DNA of 58,956 nucleotides from Glutinoglossum americanum (Eukaryota > Ascomycota > Geoglossomycetes > Geoglossales > Geoglossaceae). Each line of letters opens with the position of its first letter. The first letter of the stretch is position 1. The DNA is taken from positions 1 through 58,956 of the forward strand of contig JAGHQL010000172.1 of NCBI GenBank assembly GCA_020080175.1. Direction: 5' to 3'. Position numbers and translations under genes: made by a program. The notes beneath the pieces were generated by a model. It was not told the DNA's origin. It saw only the letters and a list, made by a program, of their open reading frames with translations, and ran no database searches. This document shows positions 12,954 to 24,577 of the stretch, in pieces.

Positions 12954-15868
12954 ATGGCTAGTCGCGTACAACAAGATTCTTTCATAGATGACTCCGACGA
13001 TACCTGGTATGTTTTGCGCTTCGGTCCGTTCTTGCTTCGTGTGGGGCTTACAGCCTTATTTTGGTGCCTCTAGTCCTCTGTGCGTCGAGGAGTTCGACCT
13101 CTCAGACCGGAACTTCAGACCATGCCCTTGCGGCTATCAGGTATATGCATCTCTTTCTTTTAAAACTCCTCAGGACCCTCACGATATCCTCATTCTGGAC
13201 TCTACGAGCGTGTTATCATTGGCATCATTGCCAGCGCCTTCTACTCATGAGTTCGTCTAAGGCTCTTCGGATTTCATGTCTAACGTGTGACTTGCCTGTA
13301 GATATGCCAGTTCTGCTTCAACAACATCCGTACTAACATGAATGGGCTTTGTCCTGCATGTCGACGGCCTTATGATGAGAAGACCATCGAGTACAAGATC
13401 GTTAGTGCGGAAGAGTACAAAGCAGCAGCGGTTAGGCAAAAGAAGAAGGCGCAGGAACAACGACAGAAAGACGCTCAGAAACGGGAAGTTGAGAGCCTCG
13501 ACCGGAAGCGCCTAGCCGGGCTTCGCGTCATTCAAAAGAACTTGGTCTATGTGGTCGGCTTGAACCCTCGAATACGGGAGGAGGACCTCCTGCAGACGCT
13601 CCGAGGAGAGCAATACTTTGGACAATATGGCAAGATCGTCAAAATTGTAGTTAGCAAGGGCAAGGATGGAGGCGCAGGACAAGGAAATCAGGGAATGGGC
13701 GTTTACGTAACCTTTGAGAGGAAACAAGATGCAGCCAATTGCATTGCTGCTGTGGATGGGTCGCAGAATGGGGACCGTATATTAAGGCGAGTGTTCACAG
13801 ATTTTGAAACCACCCTCTGTTGCTAACCTTCTCCTATAGAGCACAATACGGTACGACAAAGTACTGCTCGGCTTATCTTCGCAACGAGCAATGCAGCAAT
13901 AAAAACTGTATGTTTCTGCATGAACCTGGGGAAGAGAACGACAGCTTCACGCGCCAAGATTTATCCTCTATGAACGTCGTATCTACTCAGCGCCCTGCTC
14001 AATCTGTTGCGTCTTCCGCAGCTACGGCTGAACGACCACACAGCCAAACCCAACATTCTCAATCACAGCCTCCGCCTCAACAGGCACCAATGCCCGTTGC
14101 CGCAGCCGCTCAACCTATGAGAAGGCAGACGAGCAAAGACGATGCTGCTAGCCCCATCGATAGTGGGGACAGCTCTGCGCTTCCATCGACGGCTAGCTGG
14201 GCTGCCAAGGGAATACAACAAGGTGGCAGAACAAGTCAAGCCGCTAGCGTGTCGACACCAAGCCCAAGAACCAACAATGCCACGATCTCATCTCAAACCA
14301 GAGAAGCGAATAAGACAGAGTCCGGCCGATCCTCGGTTCAGGCAATCAAACGACCACCTTCCCAACAATCTGTTAAGCTAACCACTCAATCCACTGCCTC
14401 GACTCCGCAGCCGAAGCCCGAACCCCTAGACGAGTTTTCGCAATCATTCATCGACCTTGTGAAGTCAATCAGGTCTCCAAATTTCAAGTTTATATTCTCG
14501 AAATCGGTTCTCACTTCGGAGGATTACGAGGCTATTGTTCACATGCCACCCCTGTTTGACTCTGATGGTGGCACGAAACGGCGCTTGGCCAGAGAAAAAG
14601 AGGAAGAGGAGCGCCGGAAACGGGAAGAAGAGGCGCAAAATTCTTTACAGCTTGCTGAAGGACAATCCGATGATCAACCTGAAAGCGGGAGTCTTCAGTT
14701 GGGCGGAGAACCTGAGATCGTTCAGGACGCTGGAGAAAATGCTGCACATGGCAAACAGGGGATGATCGGAAGCCAAGGCCAACAACGGCAAGCGATTCAA
14801 CCATCCCAACAGTCGTTAAATAGCAATAGCCATCATTCTTCAGGATTGAGTGCTTTTGGTCAGAGCCATACTTTGGCTGGTAATATTTCGAACCTTGCCA
14901 TTAACGGTCGAGGTCTTACGCCTCAGCAACAACAGCAATTGTTGCTCCTAAAGTCTGGCAATTCTCAACCCGGAAGCTTCCTCGACCAGTTCCAATCTAA
15001 TAATTCTGGTGGTGTTCGTATGAACACGCCGAGTAATAATCAATTCCAGCAACATCAGCAGCTTAACCTCTTCCAGAACCAGGTCCAGCAGCTTGGTTCC
15101 CAGGGCCACACCAGACAATCATCTCGTTATACATTCGCTAATGATAGCTCTTCTGCCTCGGCCGCTGTGAAGCCTGCGATAAACCCTCAACACATGGCGC
15201 AGCAAGCGACTATGATGCCAGCTCCGACCAATTTCAACTCCCAGCAGCACCAGAGCCAACCGCCGCAGCATCTTGCGAACCAATTTTATGGTGGTTCGCT
15301 GCAGGGTCCACCTCCTGGCCTCAAGTCATCCGGGACCCCTCCTATCAGCGGAGGCGGAATGTTCGGTCAGGGTCATAGCTTTGGAAATAATGTGGGTGGT
15401 GGATTAGGGCTCGGCGGCGCCAGCGCGACTAATAAGGATGGAAATGAGCTGCTGCGTGAAATGCTTTCGCGTGGTCGCGGTGCGGCAGGCGGCACTGGCA
15501 GTGGCCAGGGAGCTGATGCCGGTAAGCGTGAGTTCATGTTTCCTGCTTTCCTAAATCAATATCCCTCAAGTTCCACTCCAGCCCCTGCCCCGGGCCTTCT
15601 TGGTGGCCTCTATGGGCCACAGCCTGGTGCCTATCAGGACCTTGGCCCGCAGAAGCAGAAGAAGAAGGGGAAGAAGCACAGACATGCTAACACTTCCTCC
15701 TCTGGGGGAGGTGGAATAGTCGATCTTGCAGACCCGAGTATTTTGCAGGCGAGGATGCAGCAGCAAGGCGGTGCTGGCACTGGGCAGGGGCTTTTCGGTG
15801 GCCAAGGTCAAGGTGGGTACAATCCCGGCAGCATGTATGGTGGTGGGTTTGGTGCTGCGCGATGGTAG
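12954..15868 (+). CDS. NOT4: CCR4-NOT subunit NOT4, RING-type E3 ubiquitin ligase
   Basis: E3 ligase of the CCR4-NOT deadenylase complex, acting in mRNA decay and co-translational quality control. Exons: 12954-13006, 13074-13140, 13302-13786, 13840-15868; 2634 bases, 877 residues. A C4C4 RING at about 15-62 (CPLCVEEFDLSDRNFRPCPC, CQFCFNNIR, CPACRRPY), a Lys/Gln-rich linker, an RRM at about 120-205 (NLVYVVGLNPRIREEDLL), then a CCCH finger (CSAYLRNEQCSNKNCMFLH). The rest is a Gln/Ser/Gly-rich disordered tail ending GGGFGAARW. The third intron starts with GC, not GT (AAG/GCGAGT...TATAG/A); only this junction gives the family sequence RILRAQYGTTKYC. See findings for a possible longer isoform. Confidence 0.95.
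13787..13839 (+). other. GC-AG intron in NOT4
   Basis: A 53-base intron beginning GCGAGT and ending CTATAG, between the RRM and the CCCH finger. The only nearby GT (GTGTTC, four bases downstream) puts the next exon in the wrong frame. The GC donor restores RILR/AQYGTTKYC. Confidence 0.85.
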
Positions 15869-16223
15869 TTTCACAGAGACAAGCGGCAGGCAGAGCTTTC
15901 AACGATTTCCAATCCTCATGAACATTTTTCTTCCGTCCTGTCACTTGTTGATTTTTGGGGTTTATAACGATTTTGTACGGCTTTCATTTCAAAGCGGAGC
16001 ATTGGCAAACTACCAAAGACAGCTGGCTTAGGATTGCCTGAGGCGTTTGCATGTGGTCTATGGTATACTGGTTTCGTTCAAACGTCTATCTACAGGACGT
16101 TTTCGGAGCATTTAGGGGGTCATTTGCCATGTCTTTCTTTCTTACTCCTGCGCTGCTCTGCTCGCGCACGTCATCATAACGATCCGGAGAAGAGCTATGG
16201 CACACTCTGTCATCACCCTCGTC
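15869..16223. other. NOT4 3' region
   Basis: About 355 bases after the NOT4 stop and before the candidate first exon of the next gene. No gene seen; it presumably holds the NOT4 3' UTR, unless the two genes are spliced together (see findings). Confidence 0.4.
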
Positions 16224-18894
16224 ATGGCTACTTTATGTATGTTAAATCCCCACCCCGAACCTCTCCTTCCTGCTTCGCGGGCATATGAAAAAGCAAGCTT
16301 TTCTCACATATATATCGGCGCTATATAGTATTCTCCCATCTTATTGCATCAGCATGACTGCTTCCACCTATAATGATAATGATGTGTGATCCAACGAACT
16401 TGCCGAAGACTCTGCTGCCCTTATTACACGAGTGGATGTGCCTTCTTTAGACTATTTTCTCAGCCGATTCACTTCTTGTAGATCATTGGGTTTCTTATCG
16501 TCCTGTCTGCTGCCTGCCGTTTGTTGCCACACGCATTTTGCCCTATATTTTTTTTTTCTCTTTCATCAATCTAGTCGCATTATCTGTCCAGATTATACTT
16601 GCTGACTGCCTGTTTCAGCAGATGCTCTAGACGATCCTGTTCTTAAAGAGATCTCGAAGTCCGTCGACTCTCTAGTCGATGACGAGCGCCAGTTTGGGGA
16701 TGCTTTTCTCGATTCTTTTACCGGGAAAATACCCCAGACTCGGCCTCTAAGCATGTTTCTTAGTCATGCGCATCCAATCCCTTGCCTATCGGGGGGAGTG
16801 CCTGAGGCAAGCCTACTCTCGGACTCGCAAAACGTGCCACAGCATCGCCCTATTACGGCGCATCACTTAGTAGCCCCAGCGGTTCCTATCGTTCCAGTCA
16901 CGCCAACCTTCGTTGCTGTAGCTTCCAGGAATCTAGCGCAAGCGCAGCGTCAAGATACAAGCGATACTAGATCAACAGTTAGTGCACCCGATGTAACTGA
17001 GCTCAAGGATAAGAAAACGTCGGTGGTTGCAATTGCGCCTGCGGTTCCCATCGTCTCTATCAAGAACACTCTGCCAAGAACGCCAACAAAAGCTGAGGCA
17101 TCAAAGGCCAATGCGAAATTGGAGGTCAAATACCGATCATCAAAGAAAGGAGCCACCACTCAGAAACGCCCTCCCCCACCACCCGTCAAGACCAATCTTG
17201 GATATGGTTCTCAATCTAAAAAGGTTGAAAAGCCTGCGAAGTCCCCGGCTGTGTCACGCCCTGACACCCCGACCACACGTACCCCTGACTCCCCCGCCGC
17301 GCGTCCCCCAAAGATGCTTCGCCTTATTTCCAGCACGCCGAAAGCTGAGTCTCCTTCCTCCACGGCAGGGGCCATTACAGCCATCCTTGCAAAAACTCCC
17401 TCGCGGCAGACCTTTGCTTCTACTAACCGTCCGGAGACCCCAGCCAGTGAGATGATATCCGACAATATATCACTAACGTCCGCATCACTGTCTCGCGCGA
17501 ATTCGCCGCCTCCTGGATTGGTAGTTGGCACGGCACCTGTCAAAGCAAAAACTAAGAATCAGCTAAAGAAGGAAAGGCGCGAGGCTCAAAAGGAGAAAGA
17601 GAGAAAGGAATTAGAAGAGACAATGGCAAAGACCCAAGTTGAAGAGGTACAACACGCACCGGTAGTTGGAAGGCTGAAGAAAAAGTCAAGACAGCCAGGC
17701 ACTGGTGGTTCTACACCCGTGCCTAGTAGACCGGCTTCGCCTGCCTTGAAGGAAAAGGAGGTCGAGTCTGCCACGCCAACGGCTACTCCAGCGGCGCCAA
17801 TGCCGGCGCCTGCTCCTGCACCTACTCCCGCCCTTGCCCCTGCCACTGTCACAAAGGATAAGGATACCAAAAAGGAGAAGGACCGCGAGCCAAAGAAAGA
17901 TAAATCCAAAGACAAAAAATTTGATCTCGAGTCTTATATACCGCCATCTCTATCGACAGAGCCAATTCAGAAACCTGGAATTACAGCTGCGTTAGTAGTC
18001 AGTGAGCTTCAGTCAGCGGATCGTCTTTATAAGACAGATCTGGCCTTCTTCAAGTCTGTTGTCGGCTTGAATAATCGCCACGAAATCACAACTGAAGATT
18101 TCCAAAGCCTTGACCGTAAGCTTACCATCTCAAATGAAGACCAGCAAAAGCTATCAGACGGTCTTCCGGTGCATATTCCTAGTTCGACCAACAGAGTGTC
18201 ATCACGCATCCTAATAACACCCGGCGGTTGCTTCCTTCGCGGGCTTACTCCAGAGCAGGAACAAAAGTACCTTGCATTGGAGAAGCGCATCGCTGAAGAG
18301 AAGGGGCTTGGTAGGTGGACGCCAGCTAGACTAGGAGGCGAGAACGGATTCTCTATGATTCAAGGCCGTGTCGTGCAGACCGGCCCCACTGCCGTCGGAG
18401 CTGGTTCTGCCGGTAGATCCACATCGTTGCTGAGCGAGGCAGCGAACAAACTCCGCGTCGGCGACGCGCTCGGCTACATCAACCAATTCGTCCTCCCCAC
18501 CCTCCCAGCCAACCGCGACCGCTCCAAAGATGTCCACGGCTACGAGTTCGGCGACTTCAGCCTCAAAGTCGCAGGCAACGTCAACGAGACGGGCAGGGCC
18601 CCGGAGCCCAGCAGATACACACCCTACATGCCCGGTTCGGCCGCGGCGTTTGGCTCCGACGTCGCGGGCGTGATGCACGGCATGGCATCCGGTGGCACGG
18701 ACGCGGGCGCGAGCGGCAGCCTCGACGGCGGAGGTTTGAGGAAGCCCTTGCAGCTGCCAAGCGTGCCGCTGTTGAGCGCGGACGAAGCGGAGAAGGCGCT
18801 TTTCGTGGCGAGGAAGGAGACGGAGGCTTTGGAGAGGAAGTTTAATGCTGTATGGAAGAAGAATCGGAGGCTTGTGTTTGGATCGGGGAATTGA
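16224..18894 (+). CDS. low-complexity charged protein with conserved-looking C-terminus; possible NOT4-linked C-terminal module
   Basis: Main exon 16619-18894, open from a good acceptor (branch CTGAC at 16602-16606, TTTCAG to 16618). The N-terminus is uncertain. A small exon 16224-16236 (MATL, donor GTATGT) joins in frame to give 762 residues, starting MATLSDALDDPVLKEISKSV; a further in-frame ATG lies at 16197. The intron would be 382 bases, long for this genome. The protein has a disordered Pro/Thr/Lys-rich N-terminal half, a Lys/Glu-rich segment near residue 320, then an ordered-looking C-terminal third: ITPGGCFLRGLTPEQEQKYL, ALGYINQFVLPTLPA, and a final helix EALERKFNAVWKKNRRLVF. From memory only, similar C-terminal motifs occur in long NOT4-type proteins of other filamentous fungi. 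No enzyme domain is seen. Confidence 0.7.
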
Positions 18895-19889
18895 TCGAGG
18901 TGGGGGGAGGTTGGTGTGATTTGATCGGGTTTGGGATGTCTGGTGGTGCGGTGTGGGCGTTGTGGTGTGGTCAATGGGATAATTATCGCACTCTTTCCCT
19001 CCGCTCAATGGTTTGGAGGGATGTTTTTTTTTTTATTATTACAACTCTTCTTTTGTTTGCCTTTTTTTGAAGATATGGGAAGCAGGAGGATTTCTCCCCC
19101 TTCCTTGACAACAGCTCCGGTCGTTTGCGCGGCGCGGGTTTTCCAGCGCTGGATCCGCCAGTACGAGATGCGAAGAGATGGCTCAGCAACAGCCCGAGCT
19201 CTCATCCCACCGAGGGAGACTTGCGCGTTCCCTTCTCTCTTTTCCTTTTTTTTTTTTCCTTTTTTTCTACTAGAGTTTTTTCTCAGGGTAGGTTATTAAC
19301 CCCCCTTCTCCCCTCTCCTGGTAGAATAGGTAGATAGATAGATAGGAGAGGTCAGACTCTAACGCGGGATGAGACCAAAAAAAAACTTTGGTATTACCGA
19401 TTGATCCAAGGTTTTTTTTTTTTCCCCGTACATCGCGCAAACGTCTTTGCACTTCTCTTTTCTTTTCCTCCTTTCTCTTTTGTTAATACACGTACATTGC
19501 TCCGATGTCGTTGTGTAAAGATGCAGAGTAGCACACATGTTAGATACATGACAAGGGCAACCCCCCCCTAATACAAAAAATAATGATAATAATAATAAAA
19601 GATTAAAGATGAAAATCAGGAGGTATCGATGGCGGTCTGGTTGGCCGAGTGAGCTTAAAAAGTACTTCGTACATGTCCATCCGTATGCCTATGTATAGGT
19701 TTGTTTTTAAGGCCACGCAGATATTCTAATTTTCTAATATCCTCCCCCCTCCAATTAGGATTTAAAAAAAAAAAAAAAAACACCAAGCCTATCCCAGCCC
19801 TTACCCTGATCAGCGTAGCCCCGCCGCGCAATGTCCCCCCCCCTTCCATACCACCAAACCAAACCGAACGAAAAAAAAAAAAAAAGGCC
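18895..19889. other. intergenic, convergent 3' ends with homopolymer tracts
   Basis: About 1 kb between convergent genes, rich in poly-T, poly-A and simple repeats: T runs at 19024-19035 and 19247-19267, a (TAA)n-like tract at 19577-19600, A runs at 19763-19780 and 19870-19885. No gene seen. Confidence 0.6.
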
Positions 19890-21505
19890 TCACTTCGCCC
19901 CCTCACCCATCACGGAGGGCGTGGGGGAGACGCCGTAAAAGTCCTTCGAGACGCCCCTGCGCAGCTCCTTGAAATTCTGTATGTACTGGTCGCTCCACGC
20001 GAGGCTCAAGGTCTGCTGCGGGCCATTATTGTTGCTGTTGTTATTATTGCTGCCGCCGTTGAGGCGCCTGCGTTTCCCGGAGGAGCGCATGTCGGCCTTG
20101 GCCTTGTTGGCGGCGAGGAGCAGGGATTCGAGGCTCTTGACCTTGTTCGCGCTGAGGGCGAGCGCCGACTCGAGGTCTTTGATCTTGGCTGCTCTGCTGG
20201 CGATGAGGGATTTGGCTTCGCGGAGCTCGGACTCGAGGGTTTTGATCTTGTCTGCGCTGGTGCATCTGTCCTGGTGCCGCTTTGTCTCGAGGTCTCTGAT
20301 CTTGGCTGTGCTAAGGGCGAGCGCTGACTCGAGATCTTTGATTTTGGCTGCTCTGCTGGCGAGGAGAGATTTGTCTTCGCGCCCGCCCGCCTCTAGGTGT
20401 TCGGCTCTGAATTTCTCTTCCATCAGCAGCGCATTGATCTTGCGTAGCTCCACTTCGCTCTTTGTTTTCCCACTTGTAGGCGGCGGTCCAGGGTTCCCGC
20501 GCGAACGTGTCTGGTGGAAGTGCCGGTTTTGTGGTTCCGTGTAGTTGCCGGTGGAGCGATGGGGGTACCGCCGGTAGATGGGCGTGGGTGTGATAGGCGG
20601 TAAGGGCGAGTTCGGGGGATGGCGTTGTTGGGTGCATTGGTGGGTAAGGGACGAGAGATTACGAGACAGCCTCATCGACCGCCGACGAGGTAGAGTAGTC
20701 TGCTCTGCAGTCTGAGGGGCTGCGGACAGAGGTACCTGGCTTTTTGAGACTCCCGTTGCCATCGACCCTAAGGCTTCCTTTGCGCTCCCACGAGTTCGGC
20801 CGATACTTGACACTTCCACTGACTTCGAACTCGCTGGCTCTCTCCTCGCTGGAATATTGGGAGTTTCGCTAGATGACTTTCTCGCTGGCTCATAGAGGTC
20901 CACCAGGGATTTACTGGCTCCTCCTGAGCTGCCTGGAGCACTGAAACGAGCCGACCTCCGAAGTTTGCGAGGCATGACTACCCGCCGGGCCCTTTCAGCT
21001 ACAGCCGTACCCCCTTGGTCACCTTCGCCATCCTCACCACTCTCTTGCCACGATCTGTTCTTCCTCTTGCGAGTATTGTAAGGGATTTTCTCTGTATAGT
21101 GTTTTGACGTTGTTACGAGTAAGCGCAAAACCCCTAGGAAGAGGTCCTTGGGGCTATATCTCTAGTCAGCCCATGCCGTGGGATACGCGCACCAACTACC
21201 ACTCACCTAGTCGCGCTTCTAATGGCTTCTCTATCCGGTAGACTATCAACGAGCTCCGAGACCTTGTTTACGAGATAGACTTGGTTCTCCGACATTCGCT
21301 TGCGGTGCGATAAGTTCTTCTGCTGGAGCGGGGATCCCACTTCAGCTTCGACCATCTGTCGCGCGGCAATTTTCAAGAGCTCGAACTGCCTTGGTTCCAG
21401 ACCTAGACTTGACCGGATCGTCGCTTGTCGGTAATTAGAAGCTTTAGCCTTCTCACTGTATATAAGTTCAGTTGCATAAAGATGTAGAGCTGTTGCCGGA
21501 TCCAT
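19890..21505 (-). CDS. coiled-coil protein with internal repeat, function unknown
   Basis: Two exons (minus): 21505-21207 and 21153-19890, joined by a 53-base GT..AG intron with branch CTGAC; 1563 bases, 520 residues. The N-terminal 90 or so residues look ordered and mostly helical (MDPATALHLYATELIYSE; LGLEPRQFELLKIAARQ). Next comes a basic, disordered region with an RRRSMRLSRNL patch. The C-terminal 180 residues are coiled coil containing a near-exact duplication: KSLLASRAAKIKDLESALAL and KSLIASRAAKIKDLESALAL, about 62 residues apart. An Asn-rich run (NNNNSNNN) follows, then a short tail. I do not recognise the family; the basic patches suggest a nuclear location, by inference only. Confidence 0.75.
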
Positions 21506-21660
21506 GGGATGGTTTTAACACGGGAGACGGTTCTTCCACCATAGGTGAGAATTGGTGTTGGGCATTCCGGCAAGGTGCAGCATCAATCACCACTGGGTGA
21601 TGCCGTTTGTAAATTGACATCACGTGCAGGGATAGGAGAGCTTTGCAATTGATCTTCCGG

Positions 21661-21710
21661 CAGAATACTCCAGGATACTCCGGGATGCTCTGGGATACTC
21701 TAGGATACTA
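21661..21710. repeat. 10-base tandem repeat, five units
   Basis: Five back-to-back imperfect units of the form (c/t)(a/g)ggatactc lie in exact 10-base register, for example caggatactc, cgggatgctc, tgggatactc. Confidence 0.85.
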
Positions 21711-23139
21711 CCGCATGCAATAGTGGTATAGCTCTGAACTCCAGGTAAAAGAAGCCACTGATCCGTCCGGAAATGGACTGTCCCAGGATATCTACGTCTC
21801 CCTATATCCCATCTCACAAGACATCCGACGCGACACAACATGCTGGAAGTGTCGGTAGTCGCCGAAATCTCGCCCACGGTAACCTTTAACCAAGCAACAC
21901 GTCGGATGGCATTTGAAAATTCCAGCTATACGATCCAAGCTCTCTCTCCAGCTTACTCCCGGTTTCCGCGGGTAATTCGAACGCGTTTTGGTTGAGTTGG
22001 GATATTTTCGATTTTGCCGTCGTAGAATTAGCAAGTTTCTCCCGAGTTACATGTACCTCGTATCTTATCTCAAGTGTCGTTTCGCAAGTGCAGAGCGCCA
22101 TGTATCTATCTATACGTGTATGTGCAAGACACCGCCAATGGCCGGAATGCAGAATAATTGCCCGGGATTATAAAATGAACTTCTTGCGTTTGTCCATGGA
22201 GTGAAGGAACAGGAACGGGGGCGCTGTTGTCTTGTGGGTTAGTTTTTACATATGTATGTAGGTAGGTACACGCGGAAATATATTGTGACTCTAATCTCTG
22301 CGAAATTATTCCCAATATCTCTTTTTTCCCGGGCTTCCTCCTCCCTTTCTTCCCCGCTCATCTTGAGGATTGCCCTAAAACACCCGCTAGCTTTCTGGCG
22401 GACCCACCAGCCAACCAAATACCGGGAGGGATACGGCTTTCAAGGAATTAGGAACCGAAGCTCCAATGCCGAAGTTTGGGGATGCTAACTTGTACGCAAA
22501 CGGAAAATATGCATGGCTGTTCTGTAGGCGTCTTCAGTCTTCACATCGCTTCCAACGTCGAGTCATTTCCCTCTAAACAGCTCCGCCCTCGAGCGTGATA
22601 GAGTTTCTCGTTTTCAATTTCCGGCATATGTTGCAGATTACCAGAGGGGTACACTCTTTACGGAGTGCCGACAGCAAGACAATACCGTATCTTGTCACGG
22701 CGATAACGATCACTCTACATAATCGGGAGCCGGAGCATCGCCATCCTCGATGATAAGTGGAATCGTGTGGGGTAGAAGATTGTCGGGTAGGCATGTGAGC
22801 TCCGAAAATACCTTGACCGGAATCCACGAGAGCAGTGCCATGCGTGCGTAGTCGTAGACTCTGCTTAGGCAGATCCAGAAAACCGAAACGACCGTGGATA
22901 GTCCAAGTCACACATCTATTAAAATAGTATTTTGTGACTTGGCTCCAAGGGTGCATAGCGTGTGTAGCAGCTTTGGAACTTCGGCGCCGGCAAGTAGAAC
23001 CAGTCAAACAGCCTTGATGATGGGTTCCCAGGAGAGTCACGAGGCAGAGGATCCGGTTGGTTCTAGGCGGGGCTATTCCAGTAGTGAAAATCTCGCTCGC
23101 AAAAACTGCCTATGCAGGTCCCTCCTGACATTGCTCGAA

Positions 23140-23724
23140 TCAGATGGACGAGCGGATGCTTGCATCATGGGTAAATATGCGTAATACGAAACTGTTGCGT
23201 TGAAAAGTTGTGCGCGGGAGAGCAAGAGTCGTTAGGCAGCCCCTTCTGCCTGTGGAGGAGTGAACGAGCGTGAGGGAGCGTGAGGGAGCGTGAGGGAGCG
23301 TGAGGGAGCGTGAGTGAGCGTGAAGCACGGACCTCTCCAGGAAATCTAGGCAGAACGAACGTCTTGCATCGTGCAGGCGCAAGAGAGCTGTTGCATACTC
23401 ATTGGCCAAAGCTGGCAATCCCTCCCGTGGAATTTCTTCTCGCATCCTAGGCTTGTATGGGACCTGGTTTCCATCCTTTCCATCAGCTTTCATCCCCGCC
23501 GTCGGTTGTTCCTGAGGCATCGCTGCGTTGCTCGCGAACTGTGGTTCAGCTTGGTAGTCTTTCGCCGCTATTGTCGCTATTCGGGTGCGCCGTACTCCAT
23601 CGTAGCGTTGCTGTTGGATAGAGCATCTTCTCCGATATCGCTTCGGCCTTCTCGTTTTAACCATCCAAGCTCTCAACTCCAGCATTTTGAGCATCCGGAT
23701 AGCATCGTAGCTCGGGGCAGCCAA
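23140..23724 (-). CDS. weak hypothetical open frame (194 residues)
   Basis: Open frame with MAAPSYDAIRMLKMLELRAW at the start and an ordered-looking stretch REGLPALANEYATALLRLHD. Its last third runs through the 10-base minisatellite (RSLTLPHAPSRSLTL) and so is unlikely to be coding. If real, it probably ends or splices near FLERS at about position 23335. Not recognised; no good intron or homologue cue. Listed as a possibility only. Confidence 0.2.
   Translation of the reverse strand: MAAPSYDAIRMLKMLELRAWMVKTRRPKRYRRRCSIQQQRYDGVRRTRIATIAAKDYQAEPQFASNAAMPQEQPTAGMKADGKDGNQVPYKPRMREEIPREGLPALANEYATALLRLHDARRSFCLDFLERSVLHAHSRSLTLPHAPSRSLTLVHSSTGRRGCLTTLALPRTTFQRNSFVLRIFTHDASIRSSI
23261..23320. 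repeat. 10-base tandem repeat, six units
   Basis: Six 10-base units: tgaacgagcg, four exact tgagggagcg, then tgagtgagcg. A clean minisatellite with four perfect central units, suggesting recent slippage. Confidence 0.95.
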
Positions 23725-24577
23725 ACTTAGTTTACTGAATAACCCTTCGATTCGTACCCGAGTATTCCCTAAATCGGTTCACCGCAAGGAAAAGAAAACA
23801 ACAGTCCCGCCGCAGCGATCTGACGGCGGCGAATCACACGTTTCTTACCTTTTTGGCTGGAGGCCTGCACTCTGTAGAAGTAGTCGAGTCATAGCCTCAC
23901 ACGCGGAGCCTCACCGCCCCCACACGAGGAGCTTACCTCAAGCCACCACGAGACGCCGTGGCGATTACCTTGTGGTGCAAATAAACCTCCTCGAGCTCCA
24001 ACGACTGAAGAGACAAGGCAGAGCGCAGCTTTGGAGCGCTCTGAGCGATTGGCTCCTGGACTTGTGGTTTCAATCAAAAGCCACTCCCGTCGTTCGAGTG
24101 GCACAAGAAGGTCCAACATCGATTGACAACTCACTCTCTGTCATGGCTTCTGCCTAGGTGGAGGACGAACCGTCGGTTCGATCTACGCTGTGCTGCTCCT
24201 TTGACTACGTCGCGGTATCCTTGTCCCCGCGTCAATCTCACTTCCGGCCTCTTTTCTGTTCTCCTGGCAGTCGTTTCCAGAGTGGGAGATTTCTGTTCGC
24301 GCAGACTCATATAAGTCTTGGGATAATCAGGCAGAAGCTCTGAAACAGACTAGTGTTCCTCCGCTTTTGTGATGGATTCTGACAAGGTCCATGATTCTAC
24401 TATCACTTTCCTTCTCCAAATCTAGCATTCACCTCCGCCCCGACGCCCGACTCATCTTAACATCCTTAAGAACCGGGACACCCCATCCGGATTCTCTAGA
24501 CGCAACGTTGTTGCTTCTGCACTGCAGCAGGTGCAAGTCTCATTCTCCCATCGAGACCGATAAGCCCATCGACCACC

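Larger units (their letters stand above)
21506..24577. other. 3 kb intergenic region between divergent genes
   Basis: Region between the coiled-coil gene start and the ATG13 start. It holds two short 10-base tandem repeats (21661-21710 and 23261-23320) and one weak minus-strand open frame (23140-23724). Otherwise I saw no supported gene. Promoters of both flanking genes must be here. Confidence 0.5.

Noticed and set aside
19701-20327. 208-residue plus-strand open frame
   Set aside because: Antisense to the coiled-coil gene and running through A runs; no conserved feature.
22573-23040. 155-residue minus-strand open frame
   Set aside because: No domain, odd composition, no splice or start context; nothing suggests coding.
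23140-24577. A defence or secondary-metabolite cluster
   Set aside because: Neighbouring genes are unrelated housekeeping genes; no polyketide, peptide synthase, NLR or effector gene was seen anywhere in the window.
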